From Bacteroidota bacterium (GTDB lineage Bacteria; Bacteroidota; Bacteroidia; Chitinophagales; Chitinophagaceae), in assembly GCA_018267705.1 (NCBI GenBank), contig JAFDXX010000004.1, forward strand, positions 248,001 to 312,000: 64,000 nucleotides of DNA, written 5' to 3'. A model generated the notes under the pieces. That model was not told where the DNA came from. It ran no database searches and was given only the letters and a program-made list of their open reading frames with translations. Positions 29,601 to 36,970 of this stretch are shown one piece after another. Each line of letters starts with the position of its first letter. Position 1 is the stretch's first letter. Position numbers and translations under genes: made by a program.

Positions 29601-29860
29601 GTTAAGCCTTGTATATTTTTGCTTTCAATATTTTTTATTCCATTAATATATAAAAACTGATCTTGCATTCTTGTAGCAAAAAAACCTTCCATTTGTTGTG
29701 GCGACATACCGCCATACGATTCAATTACATAAATGGTTGGTAAGTTTAAACGCGGAAATATATCAATGGGAATTGTTTTTATTGCCAATATTGAGAACAA
29801 CAGAAGGCCAATAAATAAAACCAAAATTGTTATTGGTCTTTTTAAAGCTGTTCTTACCAT
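26645..29860 (-). CDS. RND efflux pump permease (AcrB/CusA superfamily)
   Basis: The 1071-aa inner-membrane pump has the two-fold RND plan: a first helix at residues 10-30, two large periplasmic domains and two sets of TM helices. In TM4 the proton-relay motif reads GILVDQATVTIEN with Asp398 present and the second Asp of AcrB-type pumps replaced by Gln399. Single-Asp relays are known in metal-exporting CusA. The central cytoplasmic loop (about residues 495-540) is polar and His-containing. I cannot decide between metal and organic substrates. It starts 6 nt after the TolC-like gene. Confidence 0.93.
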   Translation of the reverse strand: MVRTALKRPITILVLFIGLLLFSILAIKTIPIDIFPRLNLPTIYVIESYGGMSPQQMEGFFATRMQDQFLYINGIKNIESKNIQGLTLIKLSFYENANMAEASAQVALQVNRAMKFFPPGALPPQVIRFDASSLPVGELVLSSKTKSLKEIYDLAATRIRPMFASIQGLSAPPPFGANSRSVVINADPAKLRAYNISPDEIVSAVAQNNIMSPSGNLRVDSIMYVTNLNSLEDKVEDFENISIKTKDNATVFIRDVAKVADASDITVDYALVNGKRSIYIPVVKTADASTWEVVQSLKGKIPEMQNLLPNDVNVSYEFDQSVFVMNAAKSLMTEGILGAVLTGLVVLLFLKDWRSSLIVIITIPVAVLNAVLFLKMLGQTINIMTLSGLALAIGILVDQATVTIENIHQHLEMGKTKKQAILDACTEISFPLLLILLCILAVFAPSFVMNGVPKAMFLPLSLSIAFAMIISFIAAQTLVPILSVWLLKENMFHYKHNLFHAHAGMALDNKEITEVNVHTKQDEKHQEENNLFQKLKVGLERKLNKWMPKRKWIVSIYLIVILAFAGICFVTIGKDLLPKNNVGQIQIRIKEPDGTRLEVTENTAKNILKIIDSTVHKNIEISSGYVGIVPSSYGSSNLYVFNSGTNEAVLQIKLNEDYKANMDELKDILRKNILSKYPQLRLSFEPIELTEKIMAQGAATPIEVRIAGKNYNDIKSVATKLVNQLQQKDYLRDVQIAQPQAFPVINITIDRYRLAQMNLKLNDVARSITDATSSSRFTEKNQWLDKRVAYTYQVQVQVPEYIMNSMQQLQSIPLVKGQARPILSDIATITTDTLPGEYDRSGPRRFVTVSANIYKKDLGAATQAVQKTIDGLGKPPIGTIIEIKGMSSLLTETLGSLQSGLIAAIIVILLLLAANYQSFGLSVSVLSTVPAVLLGSMLLLLATHSTLNLQSYMGIIMSVGISVANAILIVTNAESLRLEYRDPFKAASVAAGIRLRPILMTSLAMIAGMIPMASGIGESGDQSAPLGRAVIGGLIASTFAALFIVPLVYGWIQQKKSFHSISLLPEDDINK

Positions 29861-29866
29861 AAAAAA

Positions 29867-31252
29867 TTATTTTATATTTTGTATAAATAAATCAAGATTT
29901 CCTGTTGCTGCTGCTTTGTTTAATTTAGCTGCATACCAATTACTTAAAGTTTCAACATAATCTGTTTGCGACCGATATAAAACAAATGCCGCATTAGTTA
30001 AATCTATCAACGTTATTAACCCGGCTTTATACTGTGCTTGCTTTTGTAAATACACATTTTGTGCAGCATTTAACTGAATAGGTAATTCTGATAAATTTTG
30101 TAAAGTTGTTTTAAGTGTTTCATCTGCTTGTAAGGATGATGATTGCAATGCCAATTTTTGTTGTTGCAACTCAAAATCACTTGCTTGTATTTCATAACGA
30201 TTAATATTTAATTTATCTTTTTTATGAATACCATTAAATAAATTGTACGTAATACCAATGCCCACTAAATAATTTAATTTTTGATATCCTAAACCATTTT
30301 CTAAAGATTTATAATTATCGTTATAAAAAATGCTTGAACCTCTTGCCCAAGTTGCGGCACCTAATGTTACTTTAGGCAAAAAGCTTTTTTTAATTAATGT
30401 TTCGTTTGAAAGAAAAATATCTTTCTTCTTTGAATAAAAATCAATTAACGGGTTTGAAACACTATCAAATAACAAATTAGGTAGAAACAAATTATTTAGT
30501 GAAGTATTTCGAAGGGTATCAATATTTATTTGTGTTGATGAAATACCTGTTAAATACGCTAACTGTTGTTTTAATATTTCTATTTTTCCTAAAGTTTGAT
30601 TGTAATTTATTTTGGTAGATGATAGTTCTGCTTTTGCTAAAGAAGAATCTGCACCTGCTTTAATACCACTGGCGGTTAAAGATTGAATAACTATAAAAAT
30701 GGTATTGTATCGGTCAATATTTTGCTTATCAATTAGAAGCTTGTATTTGTTTTGTAATAAATTAAAATACAATTGGCATACTTGTAACTTTATCTCGTAT
30801 AGTTGTTTTTCATAATTTGATTTTTGAAAATTAACCAAACTTTCTGCTGCTTTAATTTTTGCATTGGTTAAACCGAAATTAGCTAACTCATACTCGCCGT
30901 ACAAAATACCAATATTGCCTGTTACAGGTTGATAGTTATTGTTGGCTCTAATACCACCCGATGCAGATGGAATAGTGGTTAAGGGCAAATAGGCACCCGC
31001 AGTTGAGTTATCTGTGCCAATATTTATTTCATCGCTAATTTTTAGTTGGGGCAAAAACGAATGTTTAACATCTGTAACATTTGCTGTTGCACTATTTATA
31101 AGTGATTGTTGTTGTTTTAATAATGGTAAATATGCTTGAGAAGCATTTACCAACTCATTTAAAGTGTAGTAGTGTTTTTGAGCCTGTAAATTATTTAATA
31201 TTAAAAATATTGCACAAAACAAAATACACTTTCTGTGTAAGAAAGTAGTCAT
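29867..31252 (-). CDS. TolC-family outer-membrane efflux channel
   Basis: The 461-aa protein begins with a signal peptide (HRKCILFCAIFLILNNLQAQ). It contains the two-repeat coiled-coil pattern of outer-membrane efflux proteins, for example LVNASQAYLPLLKQQQSLINSA near the N-terminus and the equivalent repeat around residue 350. The C-terminal ends with LYRSQTDYVETLSNWYAAKLNKAAATG. It forms the exit duct for the RND pump encoded 6 nt downstream. The preceding gene in the transcript is the His-rich small protein. Confidence 0.92.
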   Translation of the reverse strand: MTTFLHRKCILFCAIFLILNNLQAQKHYYTLNELVNASQAYLPLLKQQQSLINSATANVTDVKHSFLPQLKISDEINIGTDNSTAGAYLPLTTIPSASGGIRANNNYQPVTGNIGILYGEYELANFGLTNAKIKAAESLVNFQKSNYEKQLYEIKLQVCQLYFNLLQNKYKLLIDKQNIDRYNTIFIVIQSLTASGIKAGADSSLAKAELSSTKINYNQTLGKIEILKQQLAYLTGISSTQINIDTLRNTSLNNLFLPNLLFDSVSNPLIDFYSKKKDIFLSNETLIKKSFLPKVTLGAATWARGSSIFYNDNYKSLENGLGYQKLNYLVGIGITYNLFNGIHKKDKLNINRYEIQASDFELQQQKLALQSSSLQADETLKTTLQNLSELPIQLNAAQNVYLQKQAQYKAGLITLIDLTNAAFVLYRSQTDYVETLSNWYAAKLNKAAATGNLDLFIQNIK

Positions 31253-31293
31253 ATTAAATTCTAAGGTTTAAGAAATTTTTTTTGCTGGAGAAT

Positions 31294-31668
31294 TTAAATA
31301 AGAGCAGGTGGCCCTCTTAATGCTGTGCTGTAAAATATTGTAGTATAAACTTTTTCTTTATAAGAAGAAAAGTAGTTTTCAATAAAAATTGTTTCGGGAA
31401 CCGAAACGGTTGTAATATTTGCAGGAAGCGTTTCCGGCTGAAAACGTTTATTTAAACGAATACTTTTTTTAGGAGGATGATGTTGTTTTACTACCGAGAA
31501 TGAATGTTGTAAGCTGCTACTTATTGTATGTAATTGTGTATGATGTTTCTTTACAACAGCATTTGATGTATCAAAATTGTATATACATTGTACTATAAAA
31601 AAAGCTAAGTATACAGTTGCTAAAAATGTATAAAATATTGTTCTTTTTATAGTTGAATGGATATTCAT
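31294..31668 (-). CDS. Small His-rich membrane-anchored protein leading the RND operon
   Basis: I chose the ATG at 31666-31668 over the GTG at 31672-31674, which lies only 2 nt from a -7-like element. The 124-aa product has one N-terminal transmembrane segment (RTIFYTFLATVYLAFFIVQCIY). A His-rich stretch follows (KKHHTQLHT, VKQHHPPKK), and the C-terminus reads ALRGPPALI. Small proteins with a terminal PP motif and metal-ligand residues often accompany metal-efflux loci in Bacteroidota (the HYC_CC_PP type), but this one lacks the CC motif. A role in metal sensing or delivery in the periplasm is inferred. Confidence 0.65.
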   Translation of the reverse strand: MNIHSTIKRTIFYTFLATVYLAFFIVQCIYNFDTSNAVVKKHHTQLHTISSSLQHSFSVVKQHHPPKKSIRLNKRFQPETLPANITTVSVPETIFIENYFSSYKEKVYTTIFYSTALRGPPALI

Positions 31669-31676
31669 TTCCACTT

Positions 31677-31684
31677 CAAAAGTA
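31677..31684 (-). promoter_or_regulatory. Putative -7 element (TACTTTTG) for the RND operon
   Basis: On the minus strand TACTTTTG matches TAnnTTTG, just before the His-rich protein gene and 10 nt downstream of the uvrA stop codon. No TTTG partner is seen at 19-20 nt, so co-transcription with uvrA is also possible. Confidence 0.4.
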
Positions 31685-31693
31685 TAAAAAAAA

Positions 31694-34597
31694 TTAATAT
31701 TGATTTTTCATTTCTATTTTTAAAAACTGGGCAGTATGGCTTTCATTGTTTTTTATCATTGCTTCAGGAGTGCCTTCAAACAAAATTTTTCCGCCACCAT
31801 CACCACCTTCGGGGCCTAAATCAATAATATGATCTGCCATTTTAATTACATCTAAATTGTGTTCAATTATTAAAACGGTATTACCTCTATCAACCAATTT
31901 ATTTACTACACTCATTAATAATTTTATATCTTGAAAGTGCAAGCCTGTTGTAGGTTCGTCTAAAATATAAAATGTTTTTCCGGTATCTTTTTTTCCTAAT
32001 TCGGTAGAAAGTTTAACGCGTTGGGCCTCGCCGCCACTAAGTGTTACAGCCGATTGCCCTAATGTGATATAACCTAAACCAACTTCTTGCAACACTTTAA
32101 TTTTTCGGTATAGCCAAGGAATTGTGTTAAAGAAATCACAAGCTTCATCAACTGTCATTTCTAAAACATCACTAATGCTTTTTCCTTTATATCTTATTTC
32201 TAAAGTTTCTCTATTGTAGCGTTTGCCATTGCATTTTTCACAATGCACATATACATCTGGTAAAAAATTCATTTCAATAACACGCATGCCGCCGCCTTCA
32301 CACATTTCGCATCTGCCTGTTTTTACGTTGAAAGAAAATCTTCCTGCATTATAACCACGAATTTTTGCTTCGGGTACGCTTGCAAATAATGTTCTTATTT
32401 CTGTAAAAAATCCGCAATAGGTTGCCGGATTACTTCTGGGTGTTCTGCCAATAGGTGATTGATCAATTTCAATTACTTTATCAATATGCTCTAAACCATT
32501 TACCAACTTATATTCCATTGGCTGTGCTTTACTTCCGTAGGTATGCTGTGAGAGGATAGGATATAGTGTTTCATTAATTAAAGTTGATTTACCACTGCCA
32601 CTTACACCTGTAACAACAATTAATTTTGCTAAAGGAAATTTTACATCAACATTTTTTAAATTATTTCCTGTAACGCCTTTTAATTCAATAAACTTTTTGT
32701 TACCATTTCTTCTTTCTTTTGGAATTTCTAATTTAGATTTTCCACTTAAATAGTTTGCTGTTTCAGAGTTTATTTTTAATATTTCTTTGGGTGTTCCTGC
32801 TGCAACAATTTGTCCGCCGTATTTTCCTGCTTTAGGACCAATATCAACCAAATGATCACTTGCCAGCATAATATCTTTATCGTGTTCAACTACTAAAACA
32901 CTATTGCCAATATCTCTTAAGTTTTTTAATGCCTCAATTAATCTATGATTATCTCTTTGATGCAAACCAATACTTGGTTCATCTAAAATATAAGTAATGC
33001 CTTGTAGTTGAGAACCAATTTGTGTTGCTAAGCGAATACGCTGAGACTCTCCACCACTAAGGGTTTTAGAAGGTCTGTTTAAGGAAAGATAAGTTAAACC
33101 AACATCTAATAAAAATTGTAAACGCTCTCTAATTTCTTTAATAATATCTTTTGCAATTGTATTTTGTTTATTGTTTAATTTTTTTTCAATGCCATTAAAC
33201 CACAACATTAATTTATCTAAATTCATATTACTTAATTCAGCAATATTTTTTTCATCAATTTTAAACCATAAACTTTCTTTTCTTAATCTATCTCCATTGC
33301 AGGTATGGCAAGTTTCTAAACTCATATATTTTTCTACCCAAGTTCTTAAACCTTCATTGCTGTTGGGAGAAATAAACCAACGTTTTAACATGGGAATAAT
33401 TCCTTCATAACTACCTGTGTATTCTGCTGGAATATTTTCATCATCCATTACCACATCTAATGTAGAGGTAATATTTTTATCTCCATATAATATTAAGTCT
33501 AATTGTTGTTGCGATAAATTCTCAATAGGTGTATCTAAATTTATTTTATGTTTTTTTGCAAATACTGCTACTTGTTTATATACGCTGGCTTCTCTTTCGC
33601 TACCCAATGCATGAATGCCTCCTTCTTTTATACTGATAGATTTATCGGGTAAAACCAAATTCATATCAATAGTGTAAACATTTCCTAAACCTTTGCAAGT
33701 TGGGCAAGCTCCGTACGGTGAGTTGAATGAAAATGCATTGGGGCTTGGTTCTTCGTAACTAATGCCTGTATCAATACACATTAATTGTTTGGAATATTGA
33801 ATTATTGAACCGTCATTATTCAGTAAAACAAACATTAAATCTTTTCCTAATTTTAAACTCTGTTGTACGCTTTGACTTAAGCGAGTTTTCATATCTTCTG
33901 CAACACTCAATCTATCCACAACAATTTCTATATCATGAATTTTATATCTATCAACCTGCATTTTTGCAGCAATATCTTTTACTTCACCATCTACTCTTAC
34001 TTTTAAAAATCCTTTTTTTCTAATTTCTTCAAACAGTTCTCTGTAATGTCCTTTTCTTCCGCGAACAATAGGAGCTAATAAAGAAATTTTTTCTCCTTTA
34101 AATTTTTTAAAAATATTTTCTACAATTTCTTCTTCGCTAAACTTAACCATTTTTTTTCCGGTGTTATAACTATATGCTTCACCAATTCTTGCAAATAGTA
34201 AACGCATAAAATCGTACACTTCTGTAACGGTACCAACAGTTGATCGTGGATTTTTATTTGTAGTTTTTTGTTCAATAGAAATTACAGGAGATAATCCTGT
34301 TATTTTATCAACATCAGGTCTTTCCATATCTCCAATAAATTGACGTGCATACGCACCAAAGCTTTCCATATAACGGCGTTGCCCTTCGTTATAAATAGTA
34401 TCAAATGCCAATGAGCTTTTTCCACTGCCGCTTACACCTGTAAAAACAACCAACTTATTTTTTGGAATTGAAATATCAATATTTTTTAAATTATGTTCTC
34501 TTGCACCCAGTACTTCAATTTGTTCGGTTGTGTTTATTTCGGAAGTAGTAGTGTGCAATAAATTTTCTTTTTTAATCTTTACCATATATTTATGCAA
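31694..34597 (-). CDS. uvrA: Excinuclease ABC subunit A
   Basis: The 967-aa DNA damage sensor of nucleotide excision repair has both ABC modules. The first Walker A is GVSGSGKSSLAFDT and the second GVSGSGKSTLINET. Signature motifs LSGGESQRIRLA and LSGGEAQRVKLS and Walker B regions YILDEPSIGLHQRD and YILDEPTTGLHFQD are all seen. Zinc modules are visible in CPTCKGLG, CHTCNGDR and CEMCEGGG/CEKCNGKR. The start may be either ATG 34597 or the ATG four codons later. It is divergent from the 174-aa gene at 34658. Confidence 0.97.
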   Translation of the reverse strand: MHKYMVKIKKENLLHTTTSEINTTEQIEVLGAREHNLKNIDISIPKNKLVVFTGVSGSGKSSLAFDTIYNEGQRRYMESFGAYARQFIGDMERPDVDKITGLSPVISIEQKTTNKNPRSTVGTVTEVYDFMRLLFARIGEAYSYNTGKKMVKFSEEEIVENIFKKFKGEKISLLAPIVRGRKGHYRELFEEIRKKGFLKVRVDGEVKDIAAKMQVDRYKIHDIEIVVDRLSVAEDMKTRLSQSVQQSLKLGKDLMFVLLNNDGSIIQYSKQLMCIDTGISYEEPSPNAFSFNSPYGACPTCKGLGNVYTIDMNLVLPDKSISIKEGGIHALGSEREASVYKQVAVFAKKHKINLDTPIENLSQQQLDLILYGDKNITSTLDVVMDDENIPAEYTGSYEGIIPMLKRWFISPNSNEGLRTWVEKYMSLETCHTCNGDRLRKESLWFKIDEKNIAELSNMNLDKLMLWFNGIEKKLNNKQNTIAKDIIKEIRERLQFLLDVGLTYLSLNRPSKTLSGGESQRIRLATQIGSQLQGITYILDEPSIGLHQRDNHRLIEALKNLRDIGNSVLVVEHDKDIMLASDHLVDIGPKAGKYGGQIVAAGTPKEILKINSETANYLSGKSKLEIPKERRNGNKKFIELKGVTGNNLKNVDVKFPLAKLIVVTGVSGSGKSTLINETLYPILSQHTYGSKAQPMEYKLVNGLEHIDKVIEIDQSPIGRTPRSNPATYCGFFTEIRTLFASVPEAKIRGYNAGRFSFNVKTGRCEMCEGGGMRVIEMNFLPDVYVHCEKCNGKRYNRETLEIRYKGKSISDVLEMTVDEACDFFNTIPWLYRKIKVLQEVGLGYITLGQSAVTLSGGEAQRVKLSTELGKKDTGKTFYILDEPTTGLHFQDIKLLMSVVNKLVDRGNTVLIIEHNLDVIKMADHIIDLGPEGGDGGGKILFEGTPEAMIKNNESHTAQFLKIEMKNQY

Positions 34598-34657
34598 TGT
34601 AAAACAATTGCATTTTAATTTTTAAGAATTAATGTAACATTTGTATAAAATTCTGTC

Positions 34658-35182
34658 ATGTTTAATTTCTTTAAGAAAAATACTTCCATAAAAATTATAA
34701 ATAAGGTTTATTTAACCGAAGCAACAAAATGGGAAGCATGTGAAAAAATGCTGCAAACTAATCCCAATACAGTTTTTATTACTTGGTTTGAAGAAACATA
34801 TAATGCTTTAAATAATTTTTTAGAACAACATTGCTACACTGAAAAAGTTGTTATGTATAGGCAAGTAATTAAAAATAATAATGTGAAATATTTTTTTGTA
34901 GAACATTATCCGTTGTATGCAAAAGAAGAAGAACTGTTTACTAAACTTGGTTTAAATGAGGTTGTTGTAATGTGTTCTTTAGATGAAGCTTTTCTTAAAC
35001 ATTTTGGCAGCGAAAAAATTATTGATTTATTAGAAAAATTGGGAATGAATAAAGAGGAAGTGATTGAGCATGAAATGATTTCTTCTTCCATAAAAAATGC
35101 ACAAACTAAATTGGCAAAACAAGTTTTAATTGATAATGCAGCCAGAAGCCAAACAGAATGGTTTAGAAAAAATTTAATATAA
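34658..35182 (+). CDS. Hypothetical cytoplasmic protein (174 aa)
   Basis: No domain is recognised. The protein is soluble, mixed alpha/beta and lacks a signal peptide. The first 130 residues alternate strands and helices (TVFITWFEETYNALNNFLEQ, EKVVMYRQVIKNNNVKYFFVEHYPL, GLNEVVVMCSLDEAFLKHFG). The C-terminal part is a charged helix with SSSIKNAQTKLAKQVLIDNAARSQTEWFRKNL. The later part is reminiscent of a helical linker in larger ATPases but is too short to assign. It is transcribed away from uvrA and precedes the SAM riboswitch leader. Confidence 0.7.
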   Translation: MFNFFKKNTSIKIINKVYLTEATKWEACEKMLQTNPNTVFITWFEETYNALNNFLEQHCYTEKVVMYRQVIKNNNVKYFFVEHYPLYAKEEELFTKLGLNEVVVMCSLDEAFLKHFGSEKIIDLLEKLGMNKEEVIEHEMISSSIKNAQTKLAKQVLIDNAARSQTEWFRKNLI

Positions 35183-35247
35183 TACATTCTCTAAAACCAT
35201 TAACAGCAAAGGGTTGTATGCGATTTAAAAAATTATTTTAATTTTTA

Positions 35248-35280
35248 TTTGGAAGTTTAAAGTTTACATTTATACATTTG
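35248..35280 (+). promoter_or_regulatory. Putative promoter of the SAM-riboswitch methionine operon
   Basis: TTTG at 35248-35251 and TACATTTG at 35273-35280 match the Bacteroidota elements with a 21-nt spacer, slightly longer than ideal. The aptamer begins about 20 nt downstream, which is the expected place for a leader RNA. Confidence 0.65.
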
Positions 35281-35300
35281 CATTAGTTCTTTACAAAACA

Positions 35301-35412
35301 ACTTATCAAGAAAGGCAGAGGGATTGGCCCGTTGAAGCCTTTGCAACCCTGATGAATTACTCATTCATCAGAAGGTGCAAACTCCATCACGTAAAAGCGT
35401 GAAGAGATAAGT
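35301..35412 (+). ncRNA. SAM-I (S-box) riboswitch aptamer
   Basis: The sequence carries the S-box hallmarks in order. The P1 5' strand is ACTTATC (35301-35307), followed by AAGAAAGGCAGAGGGA, TGGCCCGTTGAAGCCT and GCAACC. P3 has perfect 8-bp arms (CTGATGAA with TTCATCAG). Then come AAGGTGCAAACTCC, a P4 hairpin (TCACG with CGTGA) and the P1 3' strand GATAAGT (35406-35412). SAM binding stabilises P1. The genes downstream, a trans-sulfuration enzyme and homoserine dehydrogenase, are methionine-pathway genes, which fits an OFF switch. Confidence 0.95.
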
Positions 35413-35461
35413 CAGAGTACGGTTTGATTTTTTTGTGATACAATTTCGCTTCAAATACTTC

Positions 35462-35494
35462 AAGCTCATCTGACTTACCGGATGAGCTTTTTTA
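35462..35494 (+). terminator. Intrinsic terminator of the SAM riboswitch (expression platform)
   Basis: A perfect 9-bp stem (35462-35470 with 35481-35489) with a 10-nt loop is followed by T residues to 35494. Bases 35469-35477 in its 5' arm and loop are exactly complementary to 35408-35416, which begins in the P1 3' strand. The two pairings exclude each other, so this is a terminator/antiterminator switch. Confidence 0.88.
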
Positions 35495-35594
35495 TTACCC
35501 CTAACTCAGAAGGGAGTGGGAAAGCCTCGGTAAGCACTCGTTGTTTCTGTTAAAGCATTTTAAAATTATTAAAACAAAAAACTCCCTTAGGGAG

Positions 35595-35601
35595 AAGGAG
35601 G
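35595..35601 (+). promoter_or_regulatory. Strong Shine-Dalgarno AAGGAGG, 6 nt before the ATG
   Basis: AAGGAGG is a full SD, rare in Bacteroidota, where the 16S anti-SD is normally sequestered. A small hairpin (CTCCC at 35582-35586 with GGGAG at 35590-35594) abuts it. It fixes the start codon at 35608. Confidence 0.75.
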
Positions 35602-35607
35602 TAAACA

Positions 35608-36810
35608 ATGAGCAACGCCACACAATTATTGCAAAGCATTCCGGTTGATGAATTAACAGGTGCATTATCTGTTCCTATTTATCAAACATCAACATTTGTG
35701 CAAGAGGCACCCGGAGTAAATAAAGGCTACGATTATTCAAGAACAAATAATCCTACCAGAGCTACTTTAGAAAAAATTATTGCAGAATTAGAAAACGGAA
35801 AAATAGGTGCAGCTTTTGCAAGCGGATTAGCAGCTATTGATGCTGTTGTTAAACTTTTAAAATATGGGGATGAAATTATTGCTGTTGATGATATTTACGG
35901 CGGTGCTTATCGGTTGTTTACACAAGTGTATGAGCAATATGGAATTGTTATAAAATTTGTTGATGCCAGTAAACCTGAAAATATTTTTAATGCTATTTCA
36001 GAAAAAACAAAATTGATTTGGATTGAAACACCAACTAATCCTACTTTAAAAATTGCAGACATTAGTGCTATAGCAAAAATTGCAAGAGCTAATGGCTGCT
36101 TACTTTGCGTGGATAACACTTTTGCTTCACCCGCCTTACAACAGCCTATTACATTGGGAGCTGATATTGTAGTACACAGTGCAACAAAATATTTGGGTGG
36201 ACATAGTGATGTAATTGCAGGTATTGTTGTTACGAAAGATGAAAGCATTGGAGCAAGAATTAAATTTTTTCAAAATGCATGCGGTGCAGTATTGGCACCA
36301 TTAGATAGTTGGTTGGTAATTAGAGGAATTGAAACTTTATTTTTAAGAGTAAAACAACATTGTATTAATGCACAAATTGTTGCAGAGTATTTAGAAAATC
36401 ATCCATTGGTTGATAAAGTTTTTTATCCGGGTTTAAAATCGCATCCTAATCACAACATTGCAAAACAACAACAAAAAAATTTTGGAGGCGTTGTTTCTTT
36501 CTCTTTAAAAAATGATTGTTTAAAGTTGGCAGAACAATTTGTTTCTAATACAAAAATTTTTAAACTGGCAGAAAGTTTAGGTGGTGTAAAAAGTTTAATT
36601 AGCCATCCTGCAAATATGACGCATAAAAGCATTCCTGCCGAAAAACGAATAGCAGCAGGTGTTTCAGACAGTTTAATAAGATTAAGTATTGGTATTGAAG
36701 AAGCAGATGATTTGATTAATGATTTAGAAAATGCATTTGAATATGTACAATCAATTATTTGGAAAACAGAAAATTTATATCATGATTATGCAACAATAAA
36801 AGTGGAATAA
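35608..36810 (+). CDS. Trans-sulfuration PLP enzyme (cystathionine gamma-synthase/lyase-like)
   Basis: This 400-aa Cys/Met-metabolism enzyme has the PLP lysine at Lys194 in HSATKYLGGHSD. The substrate/phosphate-binding YDYSRTNNPTR segment is at residues 41-51, DNTFASP around 169-175, and SHPANMTHKSIP near 334-345. It probably joins O-acetyl- or O-succinylhomoserine to a sulfur donor, or cleaves cystathionine. Sequence alone does not separate MetB, MetC and Cgl. Control is clear: a SAM-I riboswitch with terminator precedes it, and an SD of unusual strength sets translation. Homoserine dehydrogenase follows after 160 nt on the same strand. Confidence 0.92.
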   Translation: MSNATQLLQSIPVDELTGALSVPIYQTSTFVQEAPGVNKGYDYSRTNNPTRATLEKIIAELENGKIGAAFASGLAAIDAVVKLLKYGDEIIAVDDIYGGAYRLFTQVYEQYGIVIKFVDASKPENIFNAISEKTKLIWIETPTNPTLKIADISAIAKIARANGCLLCVDNTFASPALQQPITLGADIVVHSATKYLGGHSDVIAGIVVTKDESIGARIKFFQNACGAVLAPLDSWLVIRGIETLFLRVKQHCINAQIVAEYLENHPLVDKVFYPGLKSHPNHNIAKQQQKNFGGVVSFSLKNDCLKLAEQFVSNTKIFKLAESLGGVKSLISHPANMTHKSIPAEKRIAAGVSDSLIRLSIGIEEADDLINDLENAFEYVQSIIWKTENLYHDYATIKVE

Positions 36811-36970
36811 AAAATGTTACGTAGCATAAAGTGAATCATTTCTTCAATTATAGTTTTCTTGTTTACTTATTATGATGATTAAAAAACAGAAAGTATAAGT
36901 GAGTGACACAACAAAAGAAAAATAGAATTACTAAAATTTAGTACAAAAAAATAAATAATAAAAAATTAAA

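Noticed and set aside
35499..35594. Mobile palindromic repeat remnants (CCCCTAACTCAGAAGGGAG and ACTCCCTTAGGGAG)
   Set aside because: They look like short intergenic palindromes, but I found no further copies by eye in this window, so a repeat family cannot be claimed.
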